64,000 nucleotides of DNA, taken from Antedon bifida (taxonomy: Eukaryota; Echinodermata; Crinoidea; Comatulida; Antedonidae). The position numbers were made by a program, and so were the translations under genes. The stretch is taken from NCBI GenBank assembly GCA_963402885.1, contig OY727100.1, positions 23,035,665 through 23,099,664 on the forward strand, read 5' to 3'. Positions 15,301 to 30,300 of this stretch are shown piece after piece. Under the pieces are notes generated by a model. That model did no database searches, was not told the origin of the DNA, and saw nothing but the letters and a program-made list of their open reading frames with translations. The stretch's first letter is position 1; every line of letters begins with the position of its first letter.

Positions 15301-18300
15301 ACGAGTTGGGATATACTTAGGTGTACTAGCACATCACAGCCACTGACCATAACTGGGCCCTATGGGGGACCAGTCTTTGACTGAAGAGATCACCCAGTAT
15401 AAATAAATAATAAACAAACTAATAAATATGGTGTTGAAGTAAGCATTGAGAGCACAAGACACACCTGTCCCCATTCATCTTGGTAGAGCCCAGGCTCGCA
15501 TGTTCTTTCTTGAGGGCTACCTTCTGGACAATAATGACCAGGTGAACATGTGTACTCAGCAGGTCGGCTTGTATTCTGTCCACCTGGACAATAGTAGCCT
15601 GCATCACATATTGCTGTTGGTTTGGTCAGTCCACTGCCTTCACAGTAGTAGCCTATAAGTATAAATTAGGTACAGTAGGTTTCATAACAGATTATGATTA
15701 ATTTATTAGGTCATAATAAATAAAGTTTTTTATATCATAAATTAAACTATTGTAATCTGGCTACTCTTGGTGGGTTAACAAATGTGAATGGACAAATGTT
15801 TCTTCTTCAATTGTTTTATTCATTGAAAACCTTGTTGATGAAATGTTAAGATTCTTTTTCAATTGTTATAATATATCCATTATATTCATTTTAGAATTTA
15901 AAAAATATAAAACTCACCTGGTAAACAGTCAAGACAATCGCCAATTTCATCATTACGAGTTGTGTTTGAGAAGTAACCAGCAGGGCACTGTATTGGGTCA
16001 TAGGTACCTCTGGGGCAATAATGTCCTTCAGGGCACTCATTGCCAGTTACATTATCGACAGGGTCTGATACAGATGCCCCTAGGGTGCAGTAATATCCAG
16101 GGTCACATTCACCAGTCTCATTTGCAAGGCCAAATGCATCACAATAGTAACCTAGGAGAAATTAACAAGTCCTTATTAGGAGAACATACACAACGAATTT
16201 ATATTTAAATTATCACTGAGAACAGAGGACTGATATGTTTATTTTTAAAATCTTTAAATTTTGTTCTTCATTGTACTTTTCCTTGATAAATGAGCATATG
16301 AGTTAAGACAAAAATAGTCCGTACCTCTGGTACATGGCGTTGGCTCTGATGATCCTTCTGGACAAAACTGTCCAGGCATGCACTGACCACCAGTGGAATT
16401 AGAAGCACAGAAACAGCTAGATGTTGAGTTACTGTCTCCAAGATCAATTGGTGTTCTTGACCATGCGCCTCTGACGCAGTACCAACCAGCATCACATGAT
16501 CCACTGTCACTGGAAAGGCCAGATGTTTCACAGAATTTACCTGTGAACAAAAATATTACAGTAAAATCACTAGTATCCTAATGACTAGTAGAGTAATGAA
16601 TGAATAAGAATTATAAATAAGGTAGATGGTCATACAATCAACCAATAATTTATTTGTTCTACACTTAGCTACAAACTAATTAGCATACCAGGTGGACATG
16701 GTTTACAATCATCCAGAGTCTGTTGACCTTCGTAATCATTATAGTAGCCTTTTGGACATGGGTACTGGTCATTGGATGGTGTTCCTGCTGGACAGTAGTG
16801 GCCAGTTGGACATGGTGTATCCTGGTAGTCAGTTGAATTCTCTGGACACCAATATCTGGAATGGAAGCATTGTTTTAGTATAGATAAAGCACGGGTTTAT
16901 AACTTTAATGCAGAATAGGTCAACCAGTACTATTACCAAAAAAAAAACACCAAAATTATATTTTACCCTGGTTCACATTCCAAGCATTCTGATTGGCCAA
17001 TTGATGGATTGTAAGTTCCTGGTAGACAGGCCAATGGGTATGATGTGCCATTGGGACAGTAGTAACCCACAGGGCAAGGACCACTGGTTTCATCAACTAT
17101 TGGATTGTTGGGATCTTTAGCTCCACGAAGACAGTAAAAGCCAGCGTAGCAATCTCCAGTTGGGTACACCAAACCTTCAGTTTCACAATACTGGCCATAC
17201 AGGCAGTCTGTACATTCAGACTGAAAAGAAAGAAATTGTTTATATCCACCAAACTATCTTCATTGTTTTCTACTCTTACTCTCTCCACCCTCTATTTACC
17301 AGCCTGTGCCTCATTTGTTTTTATTTCTTTTAATCCAGTCCACTCAGGCAGCGCTTGTCTGCTATTCTCAATTTGGGGTTAGTGTTGCCCAAAAGCTGAT
17401 AATTTTTCTGGCGGTTTTACTTTATAGTTTTGATTTAGCTTTTTGCTTATTTTATTTTGTATCTCCCTTGAGATCCAGCCACTGATACCCACAGCAATGT
17501 CATTTTTTTTCAGTAATTTGCCTTTGGATTTATATACATTTACAGTACATGAATACAAATTAGTGAGATTCTTTGAAAAACAAAACAACAAGGTAATCAT
17601 GTTTTATATAAATTATGTTACTTACATCATTTGTTAGCTTGGTGATATTGCTAAATGTTCCTCTTGGACATGGAGAAGGTGTAGAAGTGGCAATTGGACA
17701 ATAATGACCCTCATAACATAAACCAGCAGTTCCTACATAAGGTCAAATTAAAAATTGTTTTAAAAATGTTAATTACTTTTTATAATATTTATTAAACTTA
17801 AACAAATTTTTTTTTAAATAAATAAAATGTACAATCAAGATTTGACAAAATAACTTTTTTTACACATGAATATAACATTAACTGACCTTTAAAGTTGACC
17901 TCTGGTGTAGGTGTATCTGACCCTTCCACGCAGTAATACCCAGGGTCACATTTTCCTGTTACCATGGTGGCATTTGTTTCTGCACAATATTTACCAGCAC
18001 TGCATTGTGTGCATTGTGTTTCATTGGATAAGCCATCGTTTGTACTGAATGTTCCTGTGGGGCATGGCTGCCAGTCATATCCAGTTCCAGCTGGACAGTA
18101 GAATCCTGAAATATACAACAATATTAAAAATTATTCGCTGTTTGTTTAATAATCATTACAAAACAATAAAGAGTTTGGAGGGATAATGCATTGTGGATCT
18201 TTTAATTCAATTTTATTTGAAAAAAATTGACATACAGTACTGGCCGTATTGAATAGTACTAAGACAATCAATTAGCCAATCACAAATTAGTGTAGGCCTA

Positions 18301-21300
18301 CTTAGAAGATGTCATGTGATTAGCATAGATCTAGTTCATTATTGATACTAAAATATGTTGTTCTTGCAACTTACCAGCAGGGCATCTTTCAGGTTCATAA
18401 CCAGTCACACAGTAGAATCCAGCATAGCAGATATTACACTCATCAGCGTGCGTCTCCGTCATGAATGTTCCAGCCTCACAAGGAATCGGGCTTGGCGTAG
18501 CACCAGGACAATAATGACCCTTTGTACAAGGTCCACCAGTAACTGTATCATTTGGTGTTGCTGATACGGCATTAGACACACAATAAAATCTATAAACCAA
18601 TATAGAATAACATTTTTTACAAACAATAATTCCAGTAGAGTGACAACACATTTCAGGAATCTAATCTAATAATAATATGGAAATCTTATATAGGGGCCAG
18701 TTTTCATCCAAAAGGAGATACTCATGGTACATTTCAATGAAATAAAAAATCATGGTGTAAAAAAGTCAACCTACAGAAATCACATTAGTCAGCAGAGGAA
18801 AGAGAAAACTGTGATGTAGAAATGTATACATGTACATTAACTTAACATCCATGATAAAGAAAATTATAAAATAGTTTATCTATCCTGTAATTGGCTAGTT
18901 TCTCGCTTTTCGATGCGTATAAGAAAAAATAATAATAAATAATAAAAAATACCTACCCAGGATCACAGGGTCCTGATGGGCTAGTCAATCCAGTTCCATT
19001 ACAATAGTAGCCTTCAGTACATGCCTGACATAAAGATACATTTTGTAGACCTACACTGTCAGACCATGTTCCTACAGGACAGTTTTCTGGGGCTGGAGTT
19101 CCCGCAACACAGAATTTTCCTTCTGGACATTCTTGACCAGTCACGCCATCAGTTGGAACAGAAGTGGACGCACGACCCTTACACCAGAAACCAGCTTCAC
19201 AATCATCTAACATGTTTGAAGAAAATATATGAAAATTAAATTATTAAATTATTTTTAAATTGCCATCAACAATAAACAATATCATGACTTTTCTACATCT
19301 TTTCTTACTTTTTCTAATCTACATCCAACAACAGCGTATGACTTGTTAATTGAAAGATGGGAAACCAAGTCTGGGTGTTAGGTAGCGGTGCTACGTTGAC
19401 CATAAAGCTCTATCTACACTATCAAACTAGTAACAAAAAGTGTGATGTGCCAAAATATGGTAGTGATATGCCCAAATATGTTGGTAATATGACATCATCA
19501 TGTCCAGATATGGGCACATCACATTTTTTTGTCACATATAGTTTGATAGTGTAGATGAGGCTTAAGAAAAAATGTAAATTTAAGAGCAGGAACCTTACCT
19601 GTGGTATCAGTATTACCAGTACCAAAGCAGTACTTTCCAGGAGGGCACTCTGTGCATTCACCATCATCCTCTAGTTGTTGTTGTGAACCATATGTGCCAT
19701 TAGGGCAGCTAAACTGAGTATTAAACTCTGTGCCGTTGGGGCAGTAGTAGCCTTGAGGGCACGGATACATGGTGTAGTCATCAATAGGAGCATCAGCCAC
19801 ATCACAGTAATAACCTACAATCACAATTATAATAACATTTGATGTGTACATTTTACAGACCTTCAATTACAGGATGCATTATTAACTAGGTATATTACAA
19901 TAAACGGAATAATAAACATGATATTGCAATAATAAAAAAAAGTTAAAAATAGGCCTACCACATTAGACACAATTTTTTATTCTAATGTTCATTCACCAGC
20001 TAATACATGACTATAGCCAATTGAAGGATGGGGAACTTGTGCTTTATAAACCTGGAATTATGACATGATTTGAGCCAAAGACCCTGTGATCAGTAAGCAA
20101 GTATGTCATCCACCAAAACATTGCCACTACAATCTATTTTTCGTTTTCTTTTTCAAGCAACATACAGCAAACATTATAAACAACTCCTTTCTTTCCAATT
20201 ACCTGAGAGACATATCTTGCAAGTTGATTGAGCAATCTCATCTTGGTAACTTCCAGATTGACATGGAACTTGATCAGGACTTCCTTCTGGACAATAATAC
20301 CCTGTCTCACAATGGAATGGATTACTTGATTGTTGTCCTGTTGGACAGTAGTAGCCTGGATCACAAGGATCAGTAACGGTAGTTAATCCCTCATCTTCAC
20401 AATAAAACCCAGCTGTACAATTTGAACATTGGTCGATGTCTGTCAGACCACTCGCACTAGAGTATTTCCCTCGAGGGCACTTTGGAGGATTAGCACCAGT
20501 TCCAGCGTTGCAATATCTGCCAGGAGGGCAGACATCTCCAGTTATACCATCTTCTGGGTCAATCCTGCTTGCTTTGCTGATGCAGTAATGGCCCTCTTTG
20601 CAAGGTGCAGTAACATCAGATAAGCCTAAAGAAAAAATATAAAGCAATAGAATAATTGAAATAATGGCAAAATACATTTATATTTTAACTTTATGAATCC
20701 TCTTGTATCTTTATGTTTGAATGTCGTCTGTATATTTTTGTATTGTTTTTAAGATACCCTCTTCTAGTACAGCTGTTAGAGCTACCCTTGTAAAACAAAG
20801 TTATATAAACAAATAAATTTATATCAGACAGGAATGAAGATTGAATGCAAGAAAAAGATTTAAAAAATAACTTACCATGTGTTTCACAATAATCACCCTC
20901 CGTACATTCCTGGGGCTCACTTGAGCCTCGTGGACAATAGTAGCCTGGTTGACACCTTCCACCAGTAATATTTGCAGGGCAAAGACAATCTCCATCAGTG
21001 TAGTTACCCCAGTCATCAGGTGTAGCAGTGTACGCAGCTCGGATGCAAAAATAGCCTAAGAAAAGATTCAAAAATTTAACCATACGATGGTGGATATAAT
21101 AGACTCAACTCTTATATATCACCAGTGACTTATAGCATGACTTTATACTGTAGAATTGGACTTGCATTATTTATTTTATATTTCAGATAATAATTTTAAG
21201 AAGGAGGTATATTAAAAAAATATTCATTTTATGTTTAAAAAAATAACGTTAAGAAGCATATATATGTATATGGAATGATCAACAAAAAAAGAAAAGAGAG

Positions 21301-24300
21301 TTAGTAACCTCTTAATTAGAGAAATTAATTTGAATAAATTGGCGTACCTGGGTCACAGTCGTCTGTATATGTTGTGTTCCCTTCTGTCCCACAATACTTT
21401 CCTGGGTCACATGGAGTGCAGTCGCTTAAGCTCATTCCAAAGTCATCTTCACGATAGTATCCCTTTGGACAAGGGTACTCATACATATGTGTTGTTCCTA
21501 ATTAAAAATAAATTAAATAAATCAACTTGTATTAAAATTCACTATTGCATTTAATGGTTCAGTGTAATTCATCTTTCATGTAGCTAGTGCCGAACATAAG
21601 CAAGCTAAGATAAAAAGGTATACTAGTTATAATTCAAATTAGTGAATGCAAAATAATGGTATACGTCCATTTCAGCTTTGTAGGTCCATTTAGTGTCTCA
21701 CATAGCTTTTACAGTGACATTTTTGAGGAGTATATTTGACTTACCATTAGGACAATAATATCCAGCAGGGCATCTATATAAGCTGAAGTCACTAATAGAT
21801 TCTGGACAGTAGTAACCAGCAGGACAACTAAAGCATTCTGATTGTTGCTCTAAGTTATTGTAAGTTCCAACCGGACAACCTAATGGCACTGCGGTACCAT
21901 TAGGGCAATAATGTTTAATAGGACATGGTCCACCAGTTGAGTCTCCTCCTATGTTAAAATATGATAAAAGATAATTATCTAGTATGTAGTATTACTTGAT
22001 TAAATGATTCGTTTAGTATAACTAATATAGAATTAATATTTGTGTAATGGATGGCAGTTATTAAAATAGAGACTTGACATGTACAATAGTTAATAAATAC
22101 AGGTTTATTGGACCAACATCTCCTCCACCTTAACACAAAGTCTTTTCTCATTAACGAGGTCAGATAGAGGTCACTCCATCTCAATGCCCTCTATCGGAGA
22201 GTAACATTCTTTAATTATGGGGTTTTTTTCTAATGAGCTTTACGCAATACAACCATCTCCACTAAAGTTCCTTCATTTTGAGCTGTCACCAAATGGCGCT
22301 CATTCCACAGCAGCTATACATTCTTACCTGTAGGATTTGGATAGATTGCTCCACTTGTGCAGAAGAAACCAGAATCACATTGACCTTGTGGCTGGGTGAG
22401 GTTTACAGTTCCACAGTAGTAACCAGGATCACAGCTTTCACATTCACTCTCATCTTGAAGTCTAAGCAGATCTGAGTATGTACCGTTGGGACAAGATTTG
22501 GGGTAGGTTGTCTCTTCTGGGCAATAAAAACCCTGAGGACATGGACCTCCTTCACCGCTGTATGTTCCTTCTTCAGGGTTACTCACATTAACACCTGAAA
22601 CAAAAACAAACCAACAAATTCAACTTTTGTAAATTCAACAATGTTTACTTTGTTGAAATAAATATTAAATAAAAATTTTTTACAAATTTTAAATACCATG
22701 AGACTTACTCATGAGGGTGAAAGACATTAAATATAAGGCAGGTTTTATTACATATATTAATATACAAATAATGAATGTTTATGAGTGTAATGGTACAAAT
22801 AATGGCATGAGGTGAATGATGAAAGGTTATATCAACGAGGCAACGCCGAGTTGATGTAACCTTTCATCATTCACCAAATGCCATTATTTGTACCATTACA
22901 CGAATATTAAACATTCATTATTTGTTTTATATAACATCTAAATAGATTCCTGTCATTTGAATCAAATATAAGGTAGCCCTAGCCAAGAGGCCTACATTTC
23001 ATTCAGATTGATTAAAACAGTAATATTATAATATTAAATGTTAATGTTATATTTATATGGATTTTATAAACACACCTACTTTAGTGTTAATTATGTCAAC
23101 AAACAACCAAATAATCCTATGCTTAGCAAGGCTAAAACGCCTAGGCTAGGCCTAGCCTAATACTAACAGGCCTAGCTAGGCTAGACCTGGTGTAGTAGTA
23201 CTAGATTGGCTGAAAGGCAAAACTTCGACAGACAATTGGAACTTATCTTGACTAATTATGGTTTTTCCAACGATTCCACGTCTTGTAGGGATGTCCCCAT
23301 TAAGTAATCAAAATCCTAAAAACGATCTAAAGCTAATTTAAATGCCTTTTTGAATGAAATTAGTACATATTTATCTCCAAATCGTACACAAAAATCTGCT
23401 GCTTTTGCATATCTCGCGGTGGTGTTTACAAACAGAGGCAGGACGACAGGTGGCGCTGTTGTATTTCAATGTAATTTTTGTATTCTAAATTTTTTTTCAT
23501 CCGCGAAACGTTTTTTTTTTTCGTACACAAAATGTTTAAAAAAGTACTATTAAACGATCGTTTAATAGTGCGTACTATTGCACGCCATGTGACCCACAAT
23601 CGTCCAATCAAATGACAGGAATTTATTTAGGTGTTATATAATAATAAATATAAGACTAACCTTGGAGACAATAGTACCTAGGCTCACAGACACCAAAATC
23701 ATCACCAGAACTACCATCAAATTCTACAATGCCAATGCCTTGACAGTAATGACCCCCATCGCATGGAAGACACTCATCTTCTCGTGCCATTCCCAAAGCA
23801 GGATTGTAGGTTCCTTGTGGACATGGTATTGATTCGTTTCCTCCAGTGTTGACTGGGCAGTAATGACCACGAGGACATTCAAGAAGTCTTTCTCCATCTG
23901 GACAATATCTCCCTACATAGATTTATGTACATTATCATTCAGTAAAAAACATAACTAAAAACAATATTACCTTTTTTATTATTTATTTAAATTTTTGTGA
24001 TAACCATAAAAGACAATAACAAAAATATATTACAAACAAGATCTAAGTGCTGAATATGCTATATACCGCAGTAACAACTTACAATGAATGTAATGTTATT
24101 GTTTGCATAATGAATCTAAATAAAAATAAAATAACTCACTCTCTGGACAATCAAAGCATGAACTTTGACCTGTAATGTTGGTAAAGTACCCTCCTTCACA
24201 TCTCTTTGGTGCGGGTGAACCTTCTGGACAATAGAAACCAATAGGGCATATGTCACCTGTTGAACCATCTGTTGGGTACTGTGACTTTGCTTTGCCTAAG

Positions 24301-27300
24301 CAGAAGTAGCCTGAAAGAAATATACAATTTATTAAAGACTATTCAAGATACATATCTAGAGACAAAACTAAACATTGTTTTACCATCATTAGTTATAAAT
24401 GGTCAATAAATTGTGAGTATACCTGAAGCACAAATGCCATTTGGTCCGTAGAGTGCTTCACCATTACACACCTCACCAGGAGGACAATCTGTACAATCTT
24501 CAAGTTCCTCTAAGCCAGTGCGGTTGCTGTAAGTACCGTTCTCACATGGGTAATGGAATGGGTCAGCTGTACCTGCAGGACAGTAGTAACCCTCAGGGCA
24601 AAGACCACCGGCATCAGTTGCATTTTCCTGTATAAATATAATATTGTATAAATGTATTAAATTTTAAAAAGCAAGTTACACAGTATAGAAAATAAGAAAA
24701 TGTATATAAATCTACATTAATTAATTAAGACTTTACTAGTTTCTTGTTTAAAAAGAATATTAATTATTTAAAAAACTGACCAATGGATGAGAAGTGTTAG
24801 CTCCAAGGATACAGTAATGACCTGCAGCACAATCACCACTGACTGCACTCAGACCTGTTGATCCACAAAACTTGCCAGGAGTACAATAATCACAAGCATC
24901 CAAGTCTTGACCACCAGTAATTTCACGGAATGTACCCTGAGAAACAATTTATGTTGAAATTTATGAGTGGAATTGCATAAGAAACATATTAACACAATAT
25001 TATTAGCACCTTAGCTTGGTGGTTAAAATCACACAAGTCAAGATAAAATCCTGCATCAGTAGCAGATTTTTTTAAAAATAATATAACCAAGTATAGAATA
25101 ATCATATATATATTTTCCACTTACCAGCGGGCATGGAGTTGGCAGGACGCTCTCTGGTGGACAATAATGTCCAATATCACAGATGATCTGCTCAGAGGTA
25201 CCAGTGCCATTGCAGTAGTATCCTTGCAGGCAAGTCAAACATTCTTCTGAATTGGCAGCCTAAAATGAAAAAAATAGTGGTGCTTAGTAATTTACATAAT
25301 TGTTTTTCAATGTCAGGGCTGTAGGGTTGGACCTTGGCTCTATCCCAGTACCAGGTCTATCTTAGATTCAAAACATATCAAAGTTTCATACAGTATTAAC
25401 TTGAGAAGAAGACAAAAATAGGACGGACCATGATTTTCTGTATTATTTCGAACCTATTTAACTGTTTAACTACACTCACTACAGAACATTGTAGAATAAC
25501 AATAACAATTACTTTACTTCCTTTATGTAAACACATGTCATATCACAAACCTGACTCTACTAGTGCTTATTCGCCATGCAAACCTTAAAAGAATACATAC
25601 CGTTTGATATTCTCCTCTAGGGCACGGTTCTGGTTTGTAGGCTCCTGACAAGCTGTAATGTCCTATAGGTGTGCTGAACTGAATGGCTGTTCCTGCACCT
25701 CCTGTACAGTAATAGCCTGCCTTGCATGGACCAGTTGGTTCCGGATTATTATCACCAGCACAGTAATATCTACATAAGATTCATAGAAAGCATGTTTTCA
25801 ACTCACATACTATAAAACATGATGATAATGAAAATGAATTACTACGTAGTTAATTGGTCAAATGTTTTCCTTACTCTGATGTACAGAAGGCTAGTGATCT
25901 GGAGGGTTCGGGTCCAACACAAGAATTAATTGGAAGTATTTTAAAAGTATTCTCACATGTATGTATGTAAAGATTAGCTCAATATCACCTAAGGATAGCG
26001 AACAATATCATAACCATATCATCCCTCCTCTTGAGAAGAAAAACACAGTGAATTGCCCTATATCTTGAAGGTCGATGTGTATAAAATGTTATAAAACATT
26101 TCTAACATCAAAACATAACTAAAAAATAATTACCCTGGATCACAATCAATACAGTCATCAGGTGTTTTAGAACCTGATGAATTACTGTAGGTACCATAAG
26201 GACAGTTAGCTGGCCAAGCAGATCCTGCTGGACAGTAGCCTCCCGCTGGACATAAACCACCAGTCAAACCATCTGGTGGAGCCTAAAAGAATAAATATTA
26301 TGGTTAAGATAAACAAAAAAGAGTACTGTAATTCCATTGAAGATACTTTACTGTATAAACAGTTATGATAGAATCAATCTAAAACTGTGAAACCAGAGCA
26401 AACCATGGAAATACTTGTGATCTCTTAAACAAAGCGTTTTAGATCGTTAGAAATTACATGACATTAAACATAATCTCTGTCCATCTTACCGATGTGTAAG
26501 CTTTCTCACGGCAGTAAAAACCTGGGTCACAAAGATCTGTTGGTTCAGTATTTCCAAAACCATCACAGTAGTATCCACCAGGGCAGGGAGAGCAGTCATC
26601 ACTACGTCTCAAGTTAGTAGTATTGCCATATGTACCAGCAGGACATTCCTGAGGAAATGTACTTCCGGATACACAGAAATAACCCTACAAAAAGAACACA
26701 TTAGATTTAATATCATTACTTATAAATATTACAGTACTGGCTATTCTTTTATGATCTTCCGAAATAACCCTACAAAAAATAATATTAGCTACTGGCTATT
26801 TTCTATTGTACCAATGATTAGATCACTAATTCAATTTGTAAGGGACTCACACAAAACTTTACACAATTACAATGAATCAACTAACACACAACCAACTTGA
26901 AATGGTCAAACACACACTTTTGCACTTGGGCCAATCAAGACACCCTTACCTGAGGACAATCAATAGGCCAAGCCAGGCCTTTACTACTGCAGTAGTAGCC
27001 CGAGATACAAATGGTACATCCACTTGAGTCTTCACCTGCACTAGCATTTAGATAAAAGCCCACTGGACATGGATTTTCATAGGGATCAGCTGTACCTACT
27101 GGACAGTAATGACCTCCAGGGCAATCTCCAGCCTAAAAAATTAAATAAAAATTTGAAACATTTTGACAGCTGCCATAACATTTGCTGTTTAAAATTCAGC
27201 TTAAATATAGCTAATCCAATTTCTTGGATCTATTATAAGAAATAATTTCAACTTACAGGTTCTGATAGACCAGGGGGAGAGCACCACTTGCCCGCTGGGC

Positions 27301-30300
27301 AGTCCTGACAGTCAAATTCTTCCACAAGACCTTCCACATCACTGTAAGTTCCATTTGGACATGGTCTTGGAAATGGATCCTAAAAAAATCCAAATAATCA
27401 TTTTGTAAATGTCATTTCTTACAATGTGTTCATTAAAAGAAACAAAATATTTTATTAATACAGTAATGGATATTATAATAGTAAAAATAATTTTAATTTA
27501 AATTGTAATACTCATTGTAAGTTAGATTGTTATTTCTTCCACTAAAAAAAAGAAAAAAAAGATGCAACTTACTAAATCACCACTGAGACAGTAGTAGCCT
27601 ACAGGGCAGGCATCATTCTCCAAGTTTGGTGCAGATGTATGATTATAATCGCAAAACATTCCGGCAGGACAGATTTTATTAGCGTACATGTTGTCTCTGG
27701 TCGTTGTTTTGCTGTCACAATAGTAGCCTGCTTCACAGTCACTACATTCTGGTGCACCAGTGTCCTGTATACAGAGAATATAACAAAATCATCTATTTTA
27801 TTTAAAAGTTAAGTTTCTCAAAACAGACTCCATGAAACTAGTGCTATTTCTAAAAATGTTTTTGCACTATTAAAAACAGGGGTGGATCCAGAGGGTAGCA
27901 TTATAGGGCACAAGATCTCCCCTTTGACAGGTAAAATGACATTTTTTATATATCTATTTCTCATAGACTATCAATATTATATGTAAGCGATTAATTAAAC
28001 TACTTTTTTTTACTTTTATATGTAAGCGATTGTTTTGAAATACTTGACTTTAAAGATGTATTGTCCCCCTGAAAAACATTTTTTAATTTTTTTTTTTTTG
28101 AATATGCCAGTTTAATGTCACATAATAGTTATTAACTTCGTCAAAAAATTGGATCGAAAAAAAAATTATTTACCTGAAAAAATTGGAATTTAAAGCAAAA
28201 AATGGTCAAATTGGCTGCCAGCCAATGGATTTTTGGTTGAATTTAACCATTTATTATGTTATTTTATAAGTGAAAACATCATTTTTTTTTCTTCGGAAGT
28301 GATTAACTTTATGGAAACTACAAAATAACCTATTCAAAGTCTGATTTAATTAATCTTCATTTTTCATGTTTTTGGGGGACAATACATCTTTAATTCTCTT
28401 TCAAAAATCTCACCGAGTACGATGCTTTTTCGCATTCAATGGGTTCAGTGTTACCAGTTCCAGGGCAGTAGTGTCCTGCAGTGCACGTGGTACAATCATT
28501 CAGTTCTTCACCATTCAGTTCATCTCGGTACGTGCCCGATGGGCATGCTGTGGGAAGGGAGGCCCCTTCCAGACAGTAACTTCCTTTTGTGCATGTTACG
28601 CACTGTTCCCATCTGGTGTTTCCAACTTCGTTTGAGTATGACCCAGCTGCACATGGATATTGTGTGCTGTATTGTGTTCCTGTTTTCGATAAAATACAAA
28701 GTTGGTTTAAAGTGTTTCTAATTTATTATGAAAGGTGTCATGGCTGGTAAGACATAGAGCATGTACGTCAGTCATTTTAAGATACATACATAACTACATC
28801 TACTGCTTCCATCAACAAATAACATTTATTTATACTCATTTTCAAATTGGTTATTCTATTTCAAACATATCCAACAGCAAGAAGTCAAACATATAGACAC
28901 AAACTTTGCTGGTGTGCTCTGATAATGCATTATAGTTATTTCTTCTTCATGTGTGCTCCTTGTAATGTTGCAGAGAGTTTAATGCATATGCTGGTTGACA
29001 GGAGGCTGATATAATTACACTATTATTATCTATTATTATTATTAGTCAGTAACAGGATACCTATTCTCAACATGTATGTATGAATCCATATTTTATCCTC
29101 TGTCTATGTAGTCTATAAATCTAGTTGTCTAGCAAATATATTGTTTCTGTATAAAAAATATCAACCCTTGTCATCCACAAACCCAGTTACAATACTACAC
29201 CATCTACTCATGCATTGACTGACCTGCTGGACAATAGTGACCAGTGATACATTCCAGTACTGGCTCTGTAGATGCTTCTATACAGTAGTAGCCTCTTGGA
29301 CATTCGTAGCATTCCGAGACTGCACCTAGATTGGTCTTGTTAGAATAGGAACCAGCTGGGCAGGGATGCTGTGTGCGATGTTGAGTGGACAATGAACAAT
29401 AGTAACCTGGAGCACATTTTTCTGGTGCCTGGTTCACTCCACCAGTTCCTAAATTAAAAGAGATTACACAGTGACAATTTATTCATTAGTTTTTGTTATG
29501 TTTTTTTTTATTATTGAATAAAATTTAAAAAAAAGAAAGTAATGAAATAGGTAAGTATCAACCAAGAAAACAAGAACAATTTAGCTTCAATATTAAAATG
29601 CCAAAATGTTTACAAAAATTAAGAATATTTAATTGAGTCTACAAAATAATAGGGCATTGTGTATATTTGAAGAAAATATGATTTTTATAATAAGTAATAT
29701 AAAAGGTGTACTGTAAACTTAAATTTAAAAAAATTCTTAGTTGGGCACAACTAGTAACTATGTCAAATTAGAAAATTGTAATATAGTTTCACAAACAAAT
29801 TATTATTTGTTGCTTTCTTTCGGTGCCCAAATATAGTGGTGATATACCCAAATATGGTAGTGATATGACATCATCATGGGCACATTTTTTTATAGTGTAG
29901 ACAGAGCTTTACACATACCGATTGGACAGGCAAACTGTACAGGGCATGGATCACATTGAAAAGAAGCTGTGAGGTTGTAGTAGTCTGTATATGTCCCAGC
30001 AGGGCAGGGATAAGTAAATGGATCATCAAGTCCTTCAGGGCAATAGTACCTGTAGAGATACAAAATAATTAACAATAATTTCTTTTATCTATAATATTTA
30101 GTTAATACCTAAAAAGTTATACAAAGTGGTCACATTCTATTTTTTCAATAAAATATTTTTTGAAAAATATGAAAATACATAAAATATTTACAAATTACTA
30201 CAGCAATAGAAACAATCATGGCAAATTCAGTAATTAAAATTGTATTTTTACACGACAATTAAGAATAATATTTAAAAAATACTTTTTGAAATTTCATTTT

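Noticed and set aside
15301-15410. Segment ending in CCCAGTATAAATAAATAAT, possibly a SINE or LINE tail
   Set aside because: The similarity is only in style. No head, target duplication or second copy is visible.
26737-26785. Small duplicated words around an intron acceptor (GAAATAACCCTACAAA)
   Set aside because: A short local duplication of the exon 45 acceptor region with no usable exon attached. Minor and probably without effect.
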